From positions 62,001 to 126,000 of the forward strand of contig JAKQEQ010000138.1 of NCBI GenBank assembly GCA_029556545.1: a DNA stretch of 64,000 nt. The letters run 5' to 3'. The notes under the pieces are model-generated. The model did no database searches. It saw nothing but the letters and a program-made list of their open reading frames with translations, and had not been told where the DNA came from. Positions 46,201 through 53,559 of this stretch are shown here, one piece after another. The DNA comes from Candidatus Hydrogenedentota bacterium. GTDB lineage: Bacteria > Hydrogenedentota > Hydrogenedentia > Hydrogenedentales > JAGMZX01. The stretch's first letter is position 1. Each line of letters starts with the position of its first letter. Position numbers and translations under genes: made by a program.

Positions 46201-46672
46201 CGCCGCTGACCGTGAAACCATCCAGAATCGCGGTCTCATCCACCCCATTGCCCGCGACGACGTGATAGCTGTTGTCCGGCTGCATATTGACCCAGCCCGG
46301 CAGGTCATCGCCGTTCAGGTCGCCACTCAGCACCGTAATATGAGCCGCCGGGTCGCGTTGCTCACGCAACGTCTCCACGCCCGTGAAACCGCCGTAAATC
46401 GCGACCCCGTCGACAAGTTCAAAGGACACCGTACGATCACCGCCGGCCGGAGCCGGAGTATAGACCCCTTCCGCTACCCAGATTTCCGGCGCCCCGCTCG
46501 ACAGGGCATCGTGCACGCTCACATACGCATCGTGCCACGAGCTTCCGTCATTCGCCCCCGCGGCGTCCGCGTCCACAAAAACCACCGCCCTCGCCGTCGC
46601 CGAACAGGCCACTACGACGACGACCAGAAATGGCAGCACTACACTACTCGAGAATACGCGATTGAAACCCAT
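43232..46672 (-). CDS. Secreted beta-helix / PKD / fibronectin III protein with long Glu-Gly linker and dockerin-like tail
   Basis: A 1146-residue exported multidomain protein (signal VVLPFLVVVVVACSATARA). Domains in order: a right-handed parallel beta-helix (VFVDADAAGANDGSSWHDAY; repeats such as NCRFTRNIAHSGAAL and DCVFEGNWAVDGRGG; residues 30-490), a PKD-like domain (VEWHWAFGDHRYSDEQHPSH), an Ig-like domain (YYLDGVNIGKSEIAPFSY), a putative-Ig cadherin-like domain, fibronectin III (TTTSVTLAWDAPTDNVGVVG), another putative-Ig domain, roughly 30 Glu-Gly pairs, and the dockerin-like module with canonical loop DQNGDGRIELTE. GGAGAG precedes ATG 46672. Adhesion or polysaccharide binding is likely; no active site was identified. 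Confidence 0.85.
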   Translation of the reverse strand: MGFNRVFSSSVVLPFLVVVVVACSATARAVVFVDADAAGANDGSSWHDAYVSVHDALSSGAPEIWVAEGVYTPAPAGGDRTVSFELVDGVAIYGGFTGVETLREQRDPAAHITVLSGDLNGDDLPGWVNMQPDNSYHVVAGNGVDETAILDGFTVSGGWAWWASGYNSGGAGMYLEGADPTIRNCRFTRNIAHSGAALVAYRSNALIEDCVFEGNWAVDGRGGAVYAQSNYEGDNVYTLTVNGCIFRLNEAQVGGGPGDAGAIWSSGNVILEIDRCLFENNVARWRFAYGNMVAGGGAVLNLGISATITNSVFRGNRAHIGGAIWNAGELTLVNCLFVNNEAYRQSAGFYDFGGYGGAIYNFYGDISMAGCTLTKNKSRSNAGILSAGPSTCDVSTSIVYGNVATEEGAPVIDGQLAGPYTIAHSCVEGIFARVPGENPPNPAALPTVIDRDPIWVDAGNNDFRLGAGSPCIDAGNHTAFPGFISTDLDDNARFYDDLEVPNVGIGLPPPDMGAYEHGPWVDTGGNEPPVADFSFAVNVNEVSFTDLSSDSDGSVVEWHWAFGDHRYSDEQHPSHTYLANGDYQVTLIVRDDEGATHRSPAQMVTISGYEPSPFAIVSPSDGDTVYNNVTIAVQVLDPDNVEQIKYYLDGVNIGKSEIAPFSYVWDTTLSTDGAHDLRARLTDFQGNEVWSDIVPLIIDNATPRIVSDPGAPLVNVGSPYVYDVNATGTPAPAYELLVYPEGMTIDGGTGLISWTSGAIQLGAHSVTVRAYSSAGEDTQEFMVSVVDTEAPGAPSNAAVVDVTTTSVTLAWDAPTDNVGVVGYELWKYVKVNHFPGHWRFNRGNIAETVLTFDPPPANQYGHKYAIRAYDASGNLSAFSASLTFSLDVAPWIYHNPVGEVFMLTVGVTGFYDVDAGGLPTPTFSVVEGPIGLTVNEITGVVAWTPGQDHVGAHTATVRATNEVGTDDLLIEIQVTDGGSEGEGEGEGEGEGEGEGEGEGEGEGEGEGEGEGEGEGEGEGEGEGEGEGEGEGEGEGEGEGQALIGHSADQNGDGRIELTELLRLIQFYNSGGFHCADNPLDTEDGYVAGPGANHSCAPHDADYAGGRQSWTIALTELLRLIQFFNSGGYHYCPEEGTEDGFCPGLLR
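43559..43736 (-). repeat. Longest Glu-Gly hexanucleotide tract (about 30 units)
   Basis: Minus-strand GGNGAR tandem in the beta-helix protein gene, the longest of five such tracts in the window. Confidence 0.88.
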
Positions 46673-46976
46673 GACAATCTCTCCGAAGGCTTACGCCGGC
46701 AACATTGAAACAGCCCACGATACGGCTCTCATATTTCCCGGTGTTTCCATCCGTGCGCCGTACGGCAATCCCGCCTGCTTGGATACCGCCCGAACAAGGG
46801 ATGCAATTCATACACCTCGACCGGTTCAAGATCTTCCAGGGGAACAATGTATAGATAACCAGCGGGAGAATTCGTTTATGCCCGCACGACGTACCCCTCT
46901 GCAAACATTCGCAAGCGTCCGGTGAAGGGCGTGTGGCATTGGCAGGTGGGCGTCATGGGAGGGGAGCGGCTGAGGT
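46673..46976. other. Intergenic region upstream of the beta-helix gene
   Basis: About 300 bases without a credible gene, moderate GC. It must contain the promoter of the minus-strand beta-helix gene, but no clear -10/-35 pair stands out. Confidence 0.4.
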
Positions 46977-47189
46977 CTACGGTCTCGGCGGCGTATCGAG
47001 CGTGGACAGGATTTCTCGTTTCCGGAGGTCAGGCAGAAGGAGAAGGATTTCTTTGTTGGGATGGGTGAGGATGTGCAGGAAGAGGTCGCGCGGGCAGCGG
47101 AAGGGGTCGAGTTGGTGGCGTTTGGCTCTCTGGATGACTCTGTAGAGGGTAGCGGCGGTGCGTCCGTCGGGCTCGGAACCGGCGAGTAA
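46977..47189 (-). pseudogene. IS66-family transposase C-terminal remnant
   Basis: The minus frame ending at TAG 46977-46979 reads LLAGSEPDGRTAATLYRVIQ, then RAKRHQLDPFRCPRDLFLHI and LTHPNKEILLLLPDLRKREI. This follows the C-terminal pattern of IS66 transposases (LFAGS-x-x-GGR-x-A-x-LYSLI, then CK-x-x-G-x-DPF-x-YLRD, THP and LLPD-x-W). A stop precedes the Leu in frame, and the DDE catalytic core and terminal inverted repeats are absent, so only a fragment of a former element remains. Confidence 0.7.
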
Positions 47190-47426
47190 TCAGTTCCTTC
47201 GTCCGATGGCAACGGCGCGCAGCGCGTAGCCGATGGCCGCGCGGACGTCGTCGTCCGTGTCGCCCGGCTCCAGCAGCACGACGTGGCCGTCGTCCTCGGG
47301 GACGTACTCCTGCCCGCACGCCTCGTACGCGTCGATCAGGCGCTTCAGGGTCCCGTGCACGACGCGGTGCGCGCAATCGCCGAGACCGGCCCGATCGACC
47401 TCCTCAAGACTCCGGAATTCCTTCAT
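47190..47426 (-). CDS. Small hypothetical protein (78 aa)
   Basis: MKEFRSLEEVDRAGLGDCAH then RVVHGTLKRLIDAYEACGQE, with an acidic stretch GDTDDDVRAAIGYAL and a basic end GRRN. GGAGG eight bases before ATG 47426 supports translation; the open frame further upstream has no coding character. I do not recognise the family. It ends exactly where the IS66 remnant begins. Confidence 0.6.
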   Translation of the reverse strand: MKEFRSLEEVDRAGLGDCAHRVVHGTLKRLIDAYEACGQEYVPEDDGHVVLLEPGDTDDDVRAAIGYALRAVAIGRRN

Positions 47427-47539
47427 AGGCGAAATCCTCCAGTAGCAGATGGCCTTCCACTGGAGACCTGATATGATGTTCGCGGAGCGGTCGATACGGG
47501 TCACGGGCGATGCGGGGCGATGAGCTATGAGGACATTTA

Positions 47540-48064
47540 CTATTCGCTGAGCCGCATGAGGTCGTAGAGGTCGGTTCCTGCTGCTGCTTTCACTATACTC
47601 GGTTTCTTGTCCATCTCCGAAAGGACATCCTTGAGGCGATGAATGGTGATGCCCGCCTTCTCTAACAGGGTCACTTCCTCTTCGTGCTTGACGGATCCAA
47701 CAACGAGTTCCTTCGTCCATTCTCCTAGGCAAAGGCGATTCCGCAACTCCACCTTCTGGGGAAGGTCGAACTTGTCCTCGACCCATTCATCCACGCCCCG
47801 CCTCAATTGCGCCGTATCCCGACGTTTTGCATTGTGGGCACCGATGCCGCTCTGCTTGCGGATATCCCTGGGCACCTTGGTGATGTACGAAATCGGATTG
47901 ATGGAGACCTGAACCTCCACGTGGCGGCATTCATGTCCTCCATCCGAGAGCGGACGGATGGCGAGAATGTCGATTTCGTAGACGCCAACTTTTATTCCAC
48001 GAATTGTGAAGTAGCCGTTTCGGTTGAGCCACTCCTCGACGACTTCCTCGGCAAGCAACGACAT
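47540..48064 (-). CDS. Hypothetical protein, possible PD-(D/E)XK nuclease fold
   Basis: A 174-residue protein. The N-terminal pattern VVEEWLNRNGYFTIRGIKVG, then YEIDILAIRP and CRHVEVQVSINP, fits the Glu...Asp...Glu-x-Gln/Lys layout of restriction-endonuclease-like folds (Gln in place of the usual Lys). The rest (ITKVPRDIRKQSGIGAHNAK, VEDKFDLPQKVELRNRLCLG) is unrecognised. GAGGAAG precedes ATG 48064. It is the last of four minus-strand genes that may form one operon, 46 bases after the preceding gene. Nuclease activity is a hypothesis. Confidence 0.65.
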   Translation of the reverse strand: MSLLAEEVVEEWLNRNGYFTIRGIKVGVYEIDILAIRPLSDGGHECRHVEVQVSINPISYITKVPRDIRKQSGIGAHNAKRRDTAQLRRGVDEWVEDKFDLPQKVELRNRLCLGEWTKELVVGSVKHEEEVTLLEKAGITIHRLKDVLSEMDKKPSIVKAAAGTDLYDLMRLSE

Positions 48065-48110
48065 GATCTTCCTCTATCTCCCTCTGCGCACAACCCGCCG
48101 ACTTGCTCGC

Positions 48111-48620
48111 CTACTTGCTCGGGTAGGGTATGCCCAGTGCTTCGGCGATGCGTTCAAAACCGCGTTCGTTCTTGTAAGCGTCCAGGTCAAGACCGCGAAG
48201 GCGCACCTTCTGCCAAGAGGAACTTGTGTCGTGGTGTGCTCGGATGAAGTCCCGGTCCAGCGTGAAGAATTCGGGCTCACAAGCACCCTCACGGGCTTCG
48301 TGCCGTTTCGCCTTCTGGAAGTAGTAGCCCACGTTCAAGAAGACGACCACAAGGAAATCGAAGGCGTCCAGGGACTCTTCCTTGACAGGAAAACCACGGT
48401 CACAGTCCGTAGCCATGCGGCTTTTCACCTGCACGCGAATCTGCGGCCCCTCGTGGCGCGGATCGGGGTGAATGCAGATCAGATCGTAGCCCTCGTTTCC
48501 TGGCGGGGCCTTATAGGTCAAGATATTCCGCCGAAGCAGACGGCCCATGACCAAGTATTCCGCGCTCAGGGACACCACGGGAAAACGCGCAAATTTTGGG
48601 CTCTTGTCTTCCTCGCTCAT
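48111..48620 (-). CDS. Hypothetical protein, possible PD-(D/E)XK nuclease fold
   Basis: A 169-residue protein: [20 protein letters not shown], then [20 protein letters not shown] and [14 protein letters not shown]. The Glu (AEY), Asp (YDLI) and Gln-x-Lys (VQVKS) spacing is typical of PD-(D/E)XK-like proteins, where such a core marks DNA or RNA nucleases. The C-terminal part ([20 protein letters not shown]) is unrecognised. Its ATG overlaps the stop of the upstream 92-residue gene as ATGA, implying coupling. Confidence 0.7.
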   Translation of the reverse strand: MSEEDKSPKFARFPVVSLSAEYLVMGRLLRRNILTYKAPPGNEGYDLICIHPDPRHEGPQIRVQVKSRMATDCDRGFPVKEESLDAFDFLVVVFLNVGYYFQKAKRHEAREGACEPEFFTLDRDFIRAHHDTSSSWQKVRLRGLDLDAYKNERGFERIAEALGIPYPSK

Positions 48621-48895
48621 TCCGCTTCACTTGAAGTGCTGGCCGAGTGGAGAGTATTACCGATTCCCTGCTCTTTATGAGAAGCACATCGCGCCCTAAG
48701 AGCGGCATTAGGCATCCCATCAACCCCACAAAGGCCATACTCTTCATTGGTCAAGAGGGCCACCTCGCTGAGTGAATCATCGTCACCAAGTCGCGCCAAG
48801 ACCAATTTCGGCCTGCTATAGGATCGGCGGTGATGATGGGAGGCCTTGAGCACAGCCTCGAAGAAGCGCGCGCCGCGAAGGATGATTTTGCGCAA
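48617..48895 (-). CDS. Small hypothetical protein (92 aa)
   Basis: [20 protein letters not shown] followed by a basic [20 protein letters not shown] and an acidic end. The start is TTG 48895, one base after the TGA of the upstream HEPN-like gene, and the end overlaps the next ATG, so tight packing in a run of coupled genes is the main evidence that it is real. No family recognised. Confidence 0.55.
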   Translation of the reverse strand: MRKIILRGARFFEAVLKASHHHRRSYSRPKLVLARLGDDDSLSEVALLTNEEYGLCGVDGMPNAALRARCASHKEQGIGNTLHSASTSSEAE

Positions 48896-48896
48896 A

Positions 48897-49475
48897 TCAC
48901 CTAAGGGAATACCGTTGTTTAGGCGTAACGAATTCCCGCAGCGCCTGATCAGTCATGAAGCAACGGTCATGAAAGAAATAGTCGGAGTGGACGACGGCGT
49001 TGCGAATTTCATCGTCGAGCATCCCTGTAAGCTCATCTGCAAGCAAGTCTTCACCAACTGCACGTGCAAGACAGGACAAGAAACCGACGACTCTCTTTGC
49101 GGATGGCGGAACGCTGGGCTTACCGCTCTTTGATCGGTAGAGATGCGCAAACGGTTCGGGGACGGCCCGCCCGCCAGCAATTATCCAAAGCAGATTGGCA
49201 AGTTCCTCATAGATGGGCTTTGACTCGACCATGTGCACATAGGCCATTAGGCCCAGTCTGATACGGGTCATCTCTTCCAGCGGTGCATTTATCAAGCCGA
49301 TCATATCCTGGACAAACAACTCCGTCTCGCTGAGCGGGTCATCGGGTCCGTGCGGGCGAAGCCCTCGGGTCAAGTCAAGTATCGCGACTGCAAATTCAAA
49401 TTCGTCCACTTGCTTGGCGCGCTCAAACACACCAAGCACAATCTGCTGCACGTTAGTTGATTCTACCTTGCTCAC
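48897..49475 (-). CDS. HEPN-like hypothetical protein
   Basis: A 192-residue, mostly helical protein starting at GTG 49475 (SKVESTNVQQIVLGVFERAK). Near the C-terminus, DDEIRNAVVHSDYFFHDRCF contains R-N-A-V-V-H, which fits the Rx4-6H (R-N-x3-H) motif of HEPN domains, metal-independent RNases common in toxins and phage defence. The preceding helix (GFLSCLARAVGEDLLADELT) suits a HEPN bundle. It heads the four-gene minus-strand run next to the tRNA. Identification rests on one short motif. Confidence 0.6.
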   Translation of the reverse strand: MSKVESTNVQQIVLGVFERAKQVDEFEFAVAILDLTRGLRPHGPDDPLSETELFVQDMIGLINAPLEEMTRIRLGLMAYVHMVESKPIYEELANLLWIIAGGRAVPEPFAHLYRSKSGKPSVPPSAKRVVGFLSCLARAVGEDLLADELTGMLDDEIRNAVVHSDYFFHDRCFMTDQALREFVTPKQRYSLR

Positions 49476-49576
49476 CAGGCTTCACCCACTTCAGCTTCCT
49501 CGCCACGCACCTACGCCAGGACGATTGAACTCCTTGTCTTGAGCCTCTTTCAAACGACAGGTAACCACCGCTCGAC

Positions 49577-49582
49577 ATTATA
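49577..49582 (-). promoter_or_regulatory. -10 element candidate for the HEPN-like gene run
   Basis: Exact TATAAT on the minus strand in otherwise GC-rich DNA. No convincing -35. Confidence 0.35.
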
Positions 49583-49700
49583 ACTCAAACCCACCGGACC
49601 ATCTTCGCGTGAGCACTGGGGCTCCCACCACCCTCTTCCGGGACTTAGGATCGCTGGACGAAGGCGCTATTGCTGTCCCGTCGCAGGCACCGAAAACCGA

Positions 49701-49757
49701 GGCCGCACCAAAGCGCCGCAAAACGGACAGGCGGCGGACAGGCGGGGGAAACGCGCG
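49701..49757 (+). repeat. 57-bp dispersed repeat, copy 2
   Basis: GGCCGCACCAAAGCGCCGCA to GGGGGAAACGCGCG, direct copy of 43151-43207, lying about 57 bases beyond the tRNA 3' end. Confidence 0.8.
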
Positions 49758-49813
49758 CGGCGTCGCGGGGGCGGGGCGGGCGTCGGAAGTCGTTCAGCGC
49801 CAAGGAGATAGTC

Positions 49814-49890
49814 TGGTGGGCCCTGCAGGACTCGAACCTGCGACCAAGTGATTATGAGTCACCTGCTCTAACCAACTGAGCTAAGGGCCC
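49814..49890 (-). tRNA. tRNA-Ile (CAT anticodon, lysidine type)
   Basis: The minus strand folds as a full cloverleaf: acceptor GGGCCCT/AGGGCCC, D arm TAGCTCAGTTGGTTAGAGCA, anticodon loop ACTCATAATC, T arm CAGGTTCGAACCTG and an encoded CCA. The anticodon is CAT. The body (CAGGTGACTCATAATCACTT, then GGTCGC) follows E. coli tRNA-Ile2 rather than elongator tRNA-Met, so C34 is probably converted to lysidine by TilS to read AUA. Elongator Met remains possible. Confidence 0.9.
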
Positions 49891-49990
49891 ACAAGAGACG
49901 GCGATCACCAGCTTGTCTCGTTGTGAATAGTATGGCTTGGGACGCCACTGGATTGCAACGAAACGCCGGTGTTTCGTCGCAAGTCCGGGG

Positions 49991-51949
49991 TCACTCGACT
50001 TCGAGGCAGTCGAGGGGGAAACGGCCCTCCAATGGCTCGACGGCCAGTGCATGGCGGCCTTCATCGAGGCCGGTGCGGAAGAACACGGGCTGCGATGGCA
50101 GGGGCGCGTCGGCGTGGAAACTGACAATGGCGGCGGGCGCGCCGTCGAGGAACACGGTCGCGGCGCCGTATTCGGGGCCGCGCGGCGCGTAGAGTGCCGC
50201 CAGAGTCCCCTCGAAGTTCCACTTGGCGCGGGCGCCGGGGCCGGCGGAAACGACGCCGATTCCGTAGCGGAAACGCGGGTCGGTCACTTCTTCCCAGTCG
50301 GTCTTGCTCTGTGCCGCGCCGAGCAGGCCCTCAGTATAAAGGTAGGTGAGGCGCGGCTTGGCCGCCGCGCCGGTCAGAAGAAACTGCTCAACCCGGACGT
50401 GGCTGTGCGTGGCGGCGAATATGCCGAACGCGCCCGGGCCCTGGGGCAGTTCCCCGGAAAACACGCGATCGCCGTCGATTTTGAGCAGGGCGTCATTGCC
50501 TTGCCACCGAATTTCGACGCGCCGCTTCGCGCGGGGCGCAACCTCGCCGCGCGCCATCTCCTCCCACTTGCCGTGGGCGTCGTAGCGCACCAGCGCCCAG
50601 GCCTTCTCGCTGAGGTCCAGCCCGGTGAACTGCGACAGCATGAGCGGGTGGAGCGTCGCGTTCGAGGTCGGCCGGTTCGGGCCGAGGGGCATTCCGGCGT
50701 CCCAGATGATCATGGCCGCGCCGCGCACCTCGAGCACGCTCTTGAGTCGGCGGACGGGACCGCCGCGGCGCAAGATTGCGAGGCTGGCGCCCTCGTGGCC
50801 GCTGACGACGAAGCCGCGGTCGCGGAACGGCTTGTTCCATGGCCGCGACGCCAAGTTGATGGTCCCGAGACCGCTTTCGTCGCGGGAGGGGAACATGACG
50901 TGAAATATGCCGTCGCTCGCGACGAAGCCCGAGAAGGTCTGTCCCCAGATGCCGTAGTGCTCGTTTTCGACCGGTTCCGCGTGCCACACCGATCCGGCGT
51001 CGGCCAGTTCCCACGCCTCCGGGCGCATGGCGTCCTCGATGGGTACGCGGAACAGCCCCTGGTAGTTGCGGTTGAGCGCGACCGACGCCGCGGGGGCGTG
51101 GATGAACCCATCGTGGACGAAGGCCGGGAAGAATTCGAGCAGCGGCGGGTGATACCCCTGCGACTCGGGGTGGAGCAGGATCGCCGGCTTCGTGTACGGC
51201 CCCTCGGGCGCGGCGGCGGTCATGCCCAGCAGCGCCCAACCGAAATACGGGCCGGAATCGGTGAGCGTGAGCACGAGCCAGTCGTTCGCGCGGCGCACCA
51301 GCGTCGAGGCGTACAGCCGCCTGTACTTGCCGAGCAGCGGTTCCTGTTCGCGCGTGGTCGCGATGGGCCGCGCGGCGATCTGGAACGGCCCCTCCGGGCG
51401 GTCCGCCCAGGCGTAGCCGACCCCGCTGTTCGCGTCCGGCGGCGGGTTGGCCGCGTTTTCCCACGTGGTGTTGGCGGTGGTCCAGTCGAAGCACATGTGG
51501 TACCGCCCGTCCGCGTACAGTACCGTCGCGTCCGGCGCGTGGTCCACGGGCGAGGACTCGCCCTCAAACACGTGGGGCGTCTCCCCGAACACCGGACCGA
51601 GATGATCCCACGTTGCGCCACGGTCCTTCGATCGGAACACGGTGCAATGGCTGGGCTGGCCGGGTTCGAAGCGATATCCGGCGAGGTAATGCCCGACGTA
51701 GAGGAACCAATGGCCGCTCACGGGGTCCTCGAAGAGCGACCCGTTTACGGGCCATTCGTAAGGCGGCGACCCGCGATGCGCGGGGTTATTCGGCGCGCGG
51801 ACGAAGGCGTCGAAGGAGGCCTCGCCATATACGGGGTGCCGCAGCCAGGCGTCGCGGCGCGAGACGTGCGCGAAGTCCTCGGTGGCCGCGATTTCCGGAG
51901 GTAAATCCGCATTAACGAAGATGGAAGCCAGTACAACCACAAACGACAT
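49991..51949 (-). CDS. Secreted glycosidase-like five-bladed propeller protein
   Basis: About 652 residues with a short signal peptide (MSFVVVLASIFVNA). The first 400 residues have GH43/GH32-like propeller features: DPVSGHWFLYVGHY, HAPDATVLYADGRYHMCFDW, GVGYAWADRPEGPF, PAILLHPESQGYHPPLLEFF. This suggests an enzyme or phosphorylase-like fold acting on extracellular glycans. The second half is a concanavalin-like and beta-sandwich region (AKRRVEIRWQGNDALLKIDG, AKWNFEGTLAALYAPRG). The frame extends 75 bases upstream, but the signal peptide start at 51949 is preferred. Catalytic acids could not be assigned. Confidence 0.75.
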   Translation of the reverse strand: MSFVVVLASIFVNADLPPEIAATEDFAHVSRRDAWLRHPVYGEASFDAFVRAPNNPAHRGSPPYEWPVNGSLFEDPVSGHWFLYVGHYLAGYRFEPGQPSHCTVFRSKDRGATWDHLGPVFGETPHVFEGESSPVDHAPDATVLYADGRYHMCFDWTTANTTWENAANPPPDANSGVGYAWADRPEGPFQIAARPIATTREQEPLLGKYRRLYASTLVRRANDWLVLTLTDSGPYFGWALLGMTAAAPEGPYTKPAILLHPESQGYHPPLLEFFPAFVHDGFIHAPAASVALNRNYQGLFRVPIEDAMRPEAWELADAGSVWHAEPVENEHYGIWGQTFSGFVASDGIFHVMFPSRDESGLGTINLASRPWNKPFRDRGFVVSGHEGASLAILRRGGPVRRLKSVLEVRGAAMIIWDAGMPLGPNRPTSNATLHPLMLSQFTGLDLSEKAWALVRYDAHGKWEEMARGEVAPRAKRRVEIRWQGNDALLKIDGDRVFSGELPQGPGAFGIFAATHSHVRVEQFLLTGAAAKPRLTYLYTEGLLGAAQSKTDWEEVTDPRFRYGIGVVSAGPGARAKWNFEGTLAALYAPRGPEYGAATVFLDGAPAAIVSFHADAPLPSQPVFFRTGLDEGRHALAVEPLEGRFPLDCLEVE

Positions 51950-52114
51950 GACGATTGCTCCGTGCGTAATTGCTTTCTCGCTCTTCCGTCCGAAGACAAT
52001 AGCCCATGAGCCTCCGGTACGCAAGCCGTCAATCGCCCCCGCGTGTTCCCGCCGTGCATAGCGCGGCCCTTCTCCTATCCGGTATCATCCCGTCGCAGGA
52101 GCCCAAGACCACCC

Positions 52115-53296
52115 ATGCAAGCCGAAATCCTTATGATCGGGACCGAACTGCTGCTCGGCCAGATTCAAGACACCAACGCGACCTGGATGGCCCAGACCCT
52201 GGCCGCGCACGGCATCCCGCTCTACCAGAAGACGACCGTCGGCGACAACCCCGAGCGTATCCGCGCGGCCCTCGAAGACGGGCTGCGCCGGGCGGGAGCC
52301 GTCCTTTGCAGCGGCGGCCTCGGCCCCACCGAGGACGACATCACCCGGGAATGCGTGGCGGCGGTATTTGGACGCCCCCTAGTCTATCACCCCGATCTAT
52401 TCGAGGGCATTCGGGCGCGATTCGCCCACCTGCGCGCCAATATCACGGAAAACAACAAGCGCCAGGCCATGCTCCCCGAGGGGGCCGTCGCGCTGGACAA
52501 CCCCCACGGCACGGCCCCCGGCATACTGGTCGACGACCCGCGCGGGGTCGTGGCCTGCATGCCCGGCGTGCCGTGGGAACTCAAGCCGATGATGGAGAGC
52601 CACGTTATCCCGTTCCTGCGCACGAAGTTCGGGGTCTCGGGCGTGCTGTGCTACCGCGTGCTCAAGGTCTGCGCCATGGGCGAATCCCGCGTGGATTCCC
52701 TCATCGGCGACCTTATCCTCGGCAGCAGCAACCCGACCGTCGGACTGCTCGCCTCGCCCGACGCCGTGCGCATCCGCATCGCGGCCCGTGCGACCAGTGT
52801 CGCGGAGGCCGAGACCCTCATAGCCCCTGTCGAGGCGGCGATCCGGGATCGGCTGCCCGGCCTGATTATGGGCGTAAACGACGAAACCCTCGAGAGCGTG
52901 GTGGACCGCTTGCTTGCCGAGCGCGGCTGGACTATTGCCACGGCGGAGTCCGTTACGGGCGGCGCGCTGGCCGAACGGCTTACGGCGGCGGGGGCACGAC
53001 AGTTTGTCGGAGGCCGGGTGTATCCGCCCGGCGGCGACCTGGTAGCCTCCGGCGGAGGGGATGCCGCCCTTGACGCGGCCCGGCGAATTCTGGTAGAGTT
53101 CGGCTCTGATTGTGCCTTCGTGCTGTTAGGGGGCCCTGCGGCAAAGGAAACCCAGGTGGCCTTCATCAGCCCGGAAGCAAGCGCGTCGTGGTTCATTGGA
53201 CTGTATCCGGACTCCGCGCTGGGCCGGGTTCGGACCGTGGTGGCCGCCCTCGAACAGGTGCGGCGACGTCTGGCGGGCTGCAACGAGCGGCCCTGA
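52115..53296 (+). CDS. cinA: CinA family protein (nicotinamide-nucleotide amidohydrolase type)
   Basis: A 393-residue protein. Residues 1-170 form the MoCF-like domain: AEILMIGTELLLGQIQDTNA, SGGLGPTEDDITRECV, PHGTAPGILV and MPGVPWELKPMME. A linker domain follows, then the C-terminal CinA/PncC domain (TIATAESVTGGALAERLT), which in other proteins deamidates nicotinamide mononucleotide. Here the usual AESCTGG is AESVTGG and the following section (QFVGGRVYPPGGDLVASGGG) departs from the family, so amidase activity is doubtful. ATG 52115 gives the standard N-terminus. Confidence 0.88.
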   Translation: MQAEILMIGTELLLGQIQDTNATWMAQTLAAHGIPLYQKTTVGDNPERIRAALEDGLRRAGAVLCSGGLGPTEDDITRECVAAVFGRPLVYHPDLFEGIRARFAHLRANITENNKRQAMLPEGAVALDNPHGTAPGILVDDPRGVVACMPGVPWELKPMMESHVIPFLRTKFGVSGVLCYRVLKVCAMGESRVDSLIGDLILGSSNPTVGLLASPDAVRIRIAARATSVAEAETLIAPVEAAIRDRLPGLIMGVNDETLESVVDRLLAERGWTIATAESVTGGALAERLTAAGARQFVGGRVYPPGGDLVASGGGDAALDAARRILVEFGSDCAFVLLGGPAAKETQVAFISPEASASWFIGLYPDSALGRVRTVVAALEQVRRRLAGCNERP

Positions 53297-53559
53297 AAAG
53301 TTGGGATGGACCGGTTCAGGCGTGTAAGCGCCCGAACGGGAAGAAGTTAAGCGTTGTTCATAAGGTCGGGACGCCCCGTCTCGACCACGATACAGTAGAA
53401 ACACCCCGGAGGGGACGCCGGTCTGGCGTCCCGCCGAACAGGCCGCGCGCAGGCGCGGCCGCGCGGGAACGCACTGTGGCCTCCCGCGGATACATCACCC
53501 CATTGGCGCCGGCTCCCGATGCTAAGCGTTACGGCGAAAATAAGGAGCACCGACCCAAT

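Larger units (their letters stand above)
49476..49813. other. Intergenic region between HEPN-like gene and tRNA
   Basis: Contains a minus-strand TATAAT at 49577-49582, about 100 bases before the HEPN-like start and without a clear -35, and copy 2 of the 57-bp repeat. No gene. Confidence 0.5.

Noticed and set aside
43559-49757. An attachment-site duplication of the tRNA 3' end
   Set aside because: I found no second copy of the tRNA T-arm/acceptor sequence at the far end of the accessory segment; no integrase gene is seen.
49814-49890. tRNA-Met assignment from the CAT anticodon
   Set aside because: The stem sequences and TCATAATC context follow tRNA-Ile2 of E. coli more closely than elongator or initiator Met; Met elongator is kept as a lower-probability alternative.
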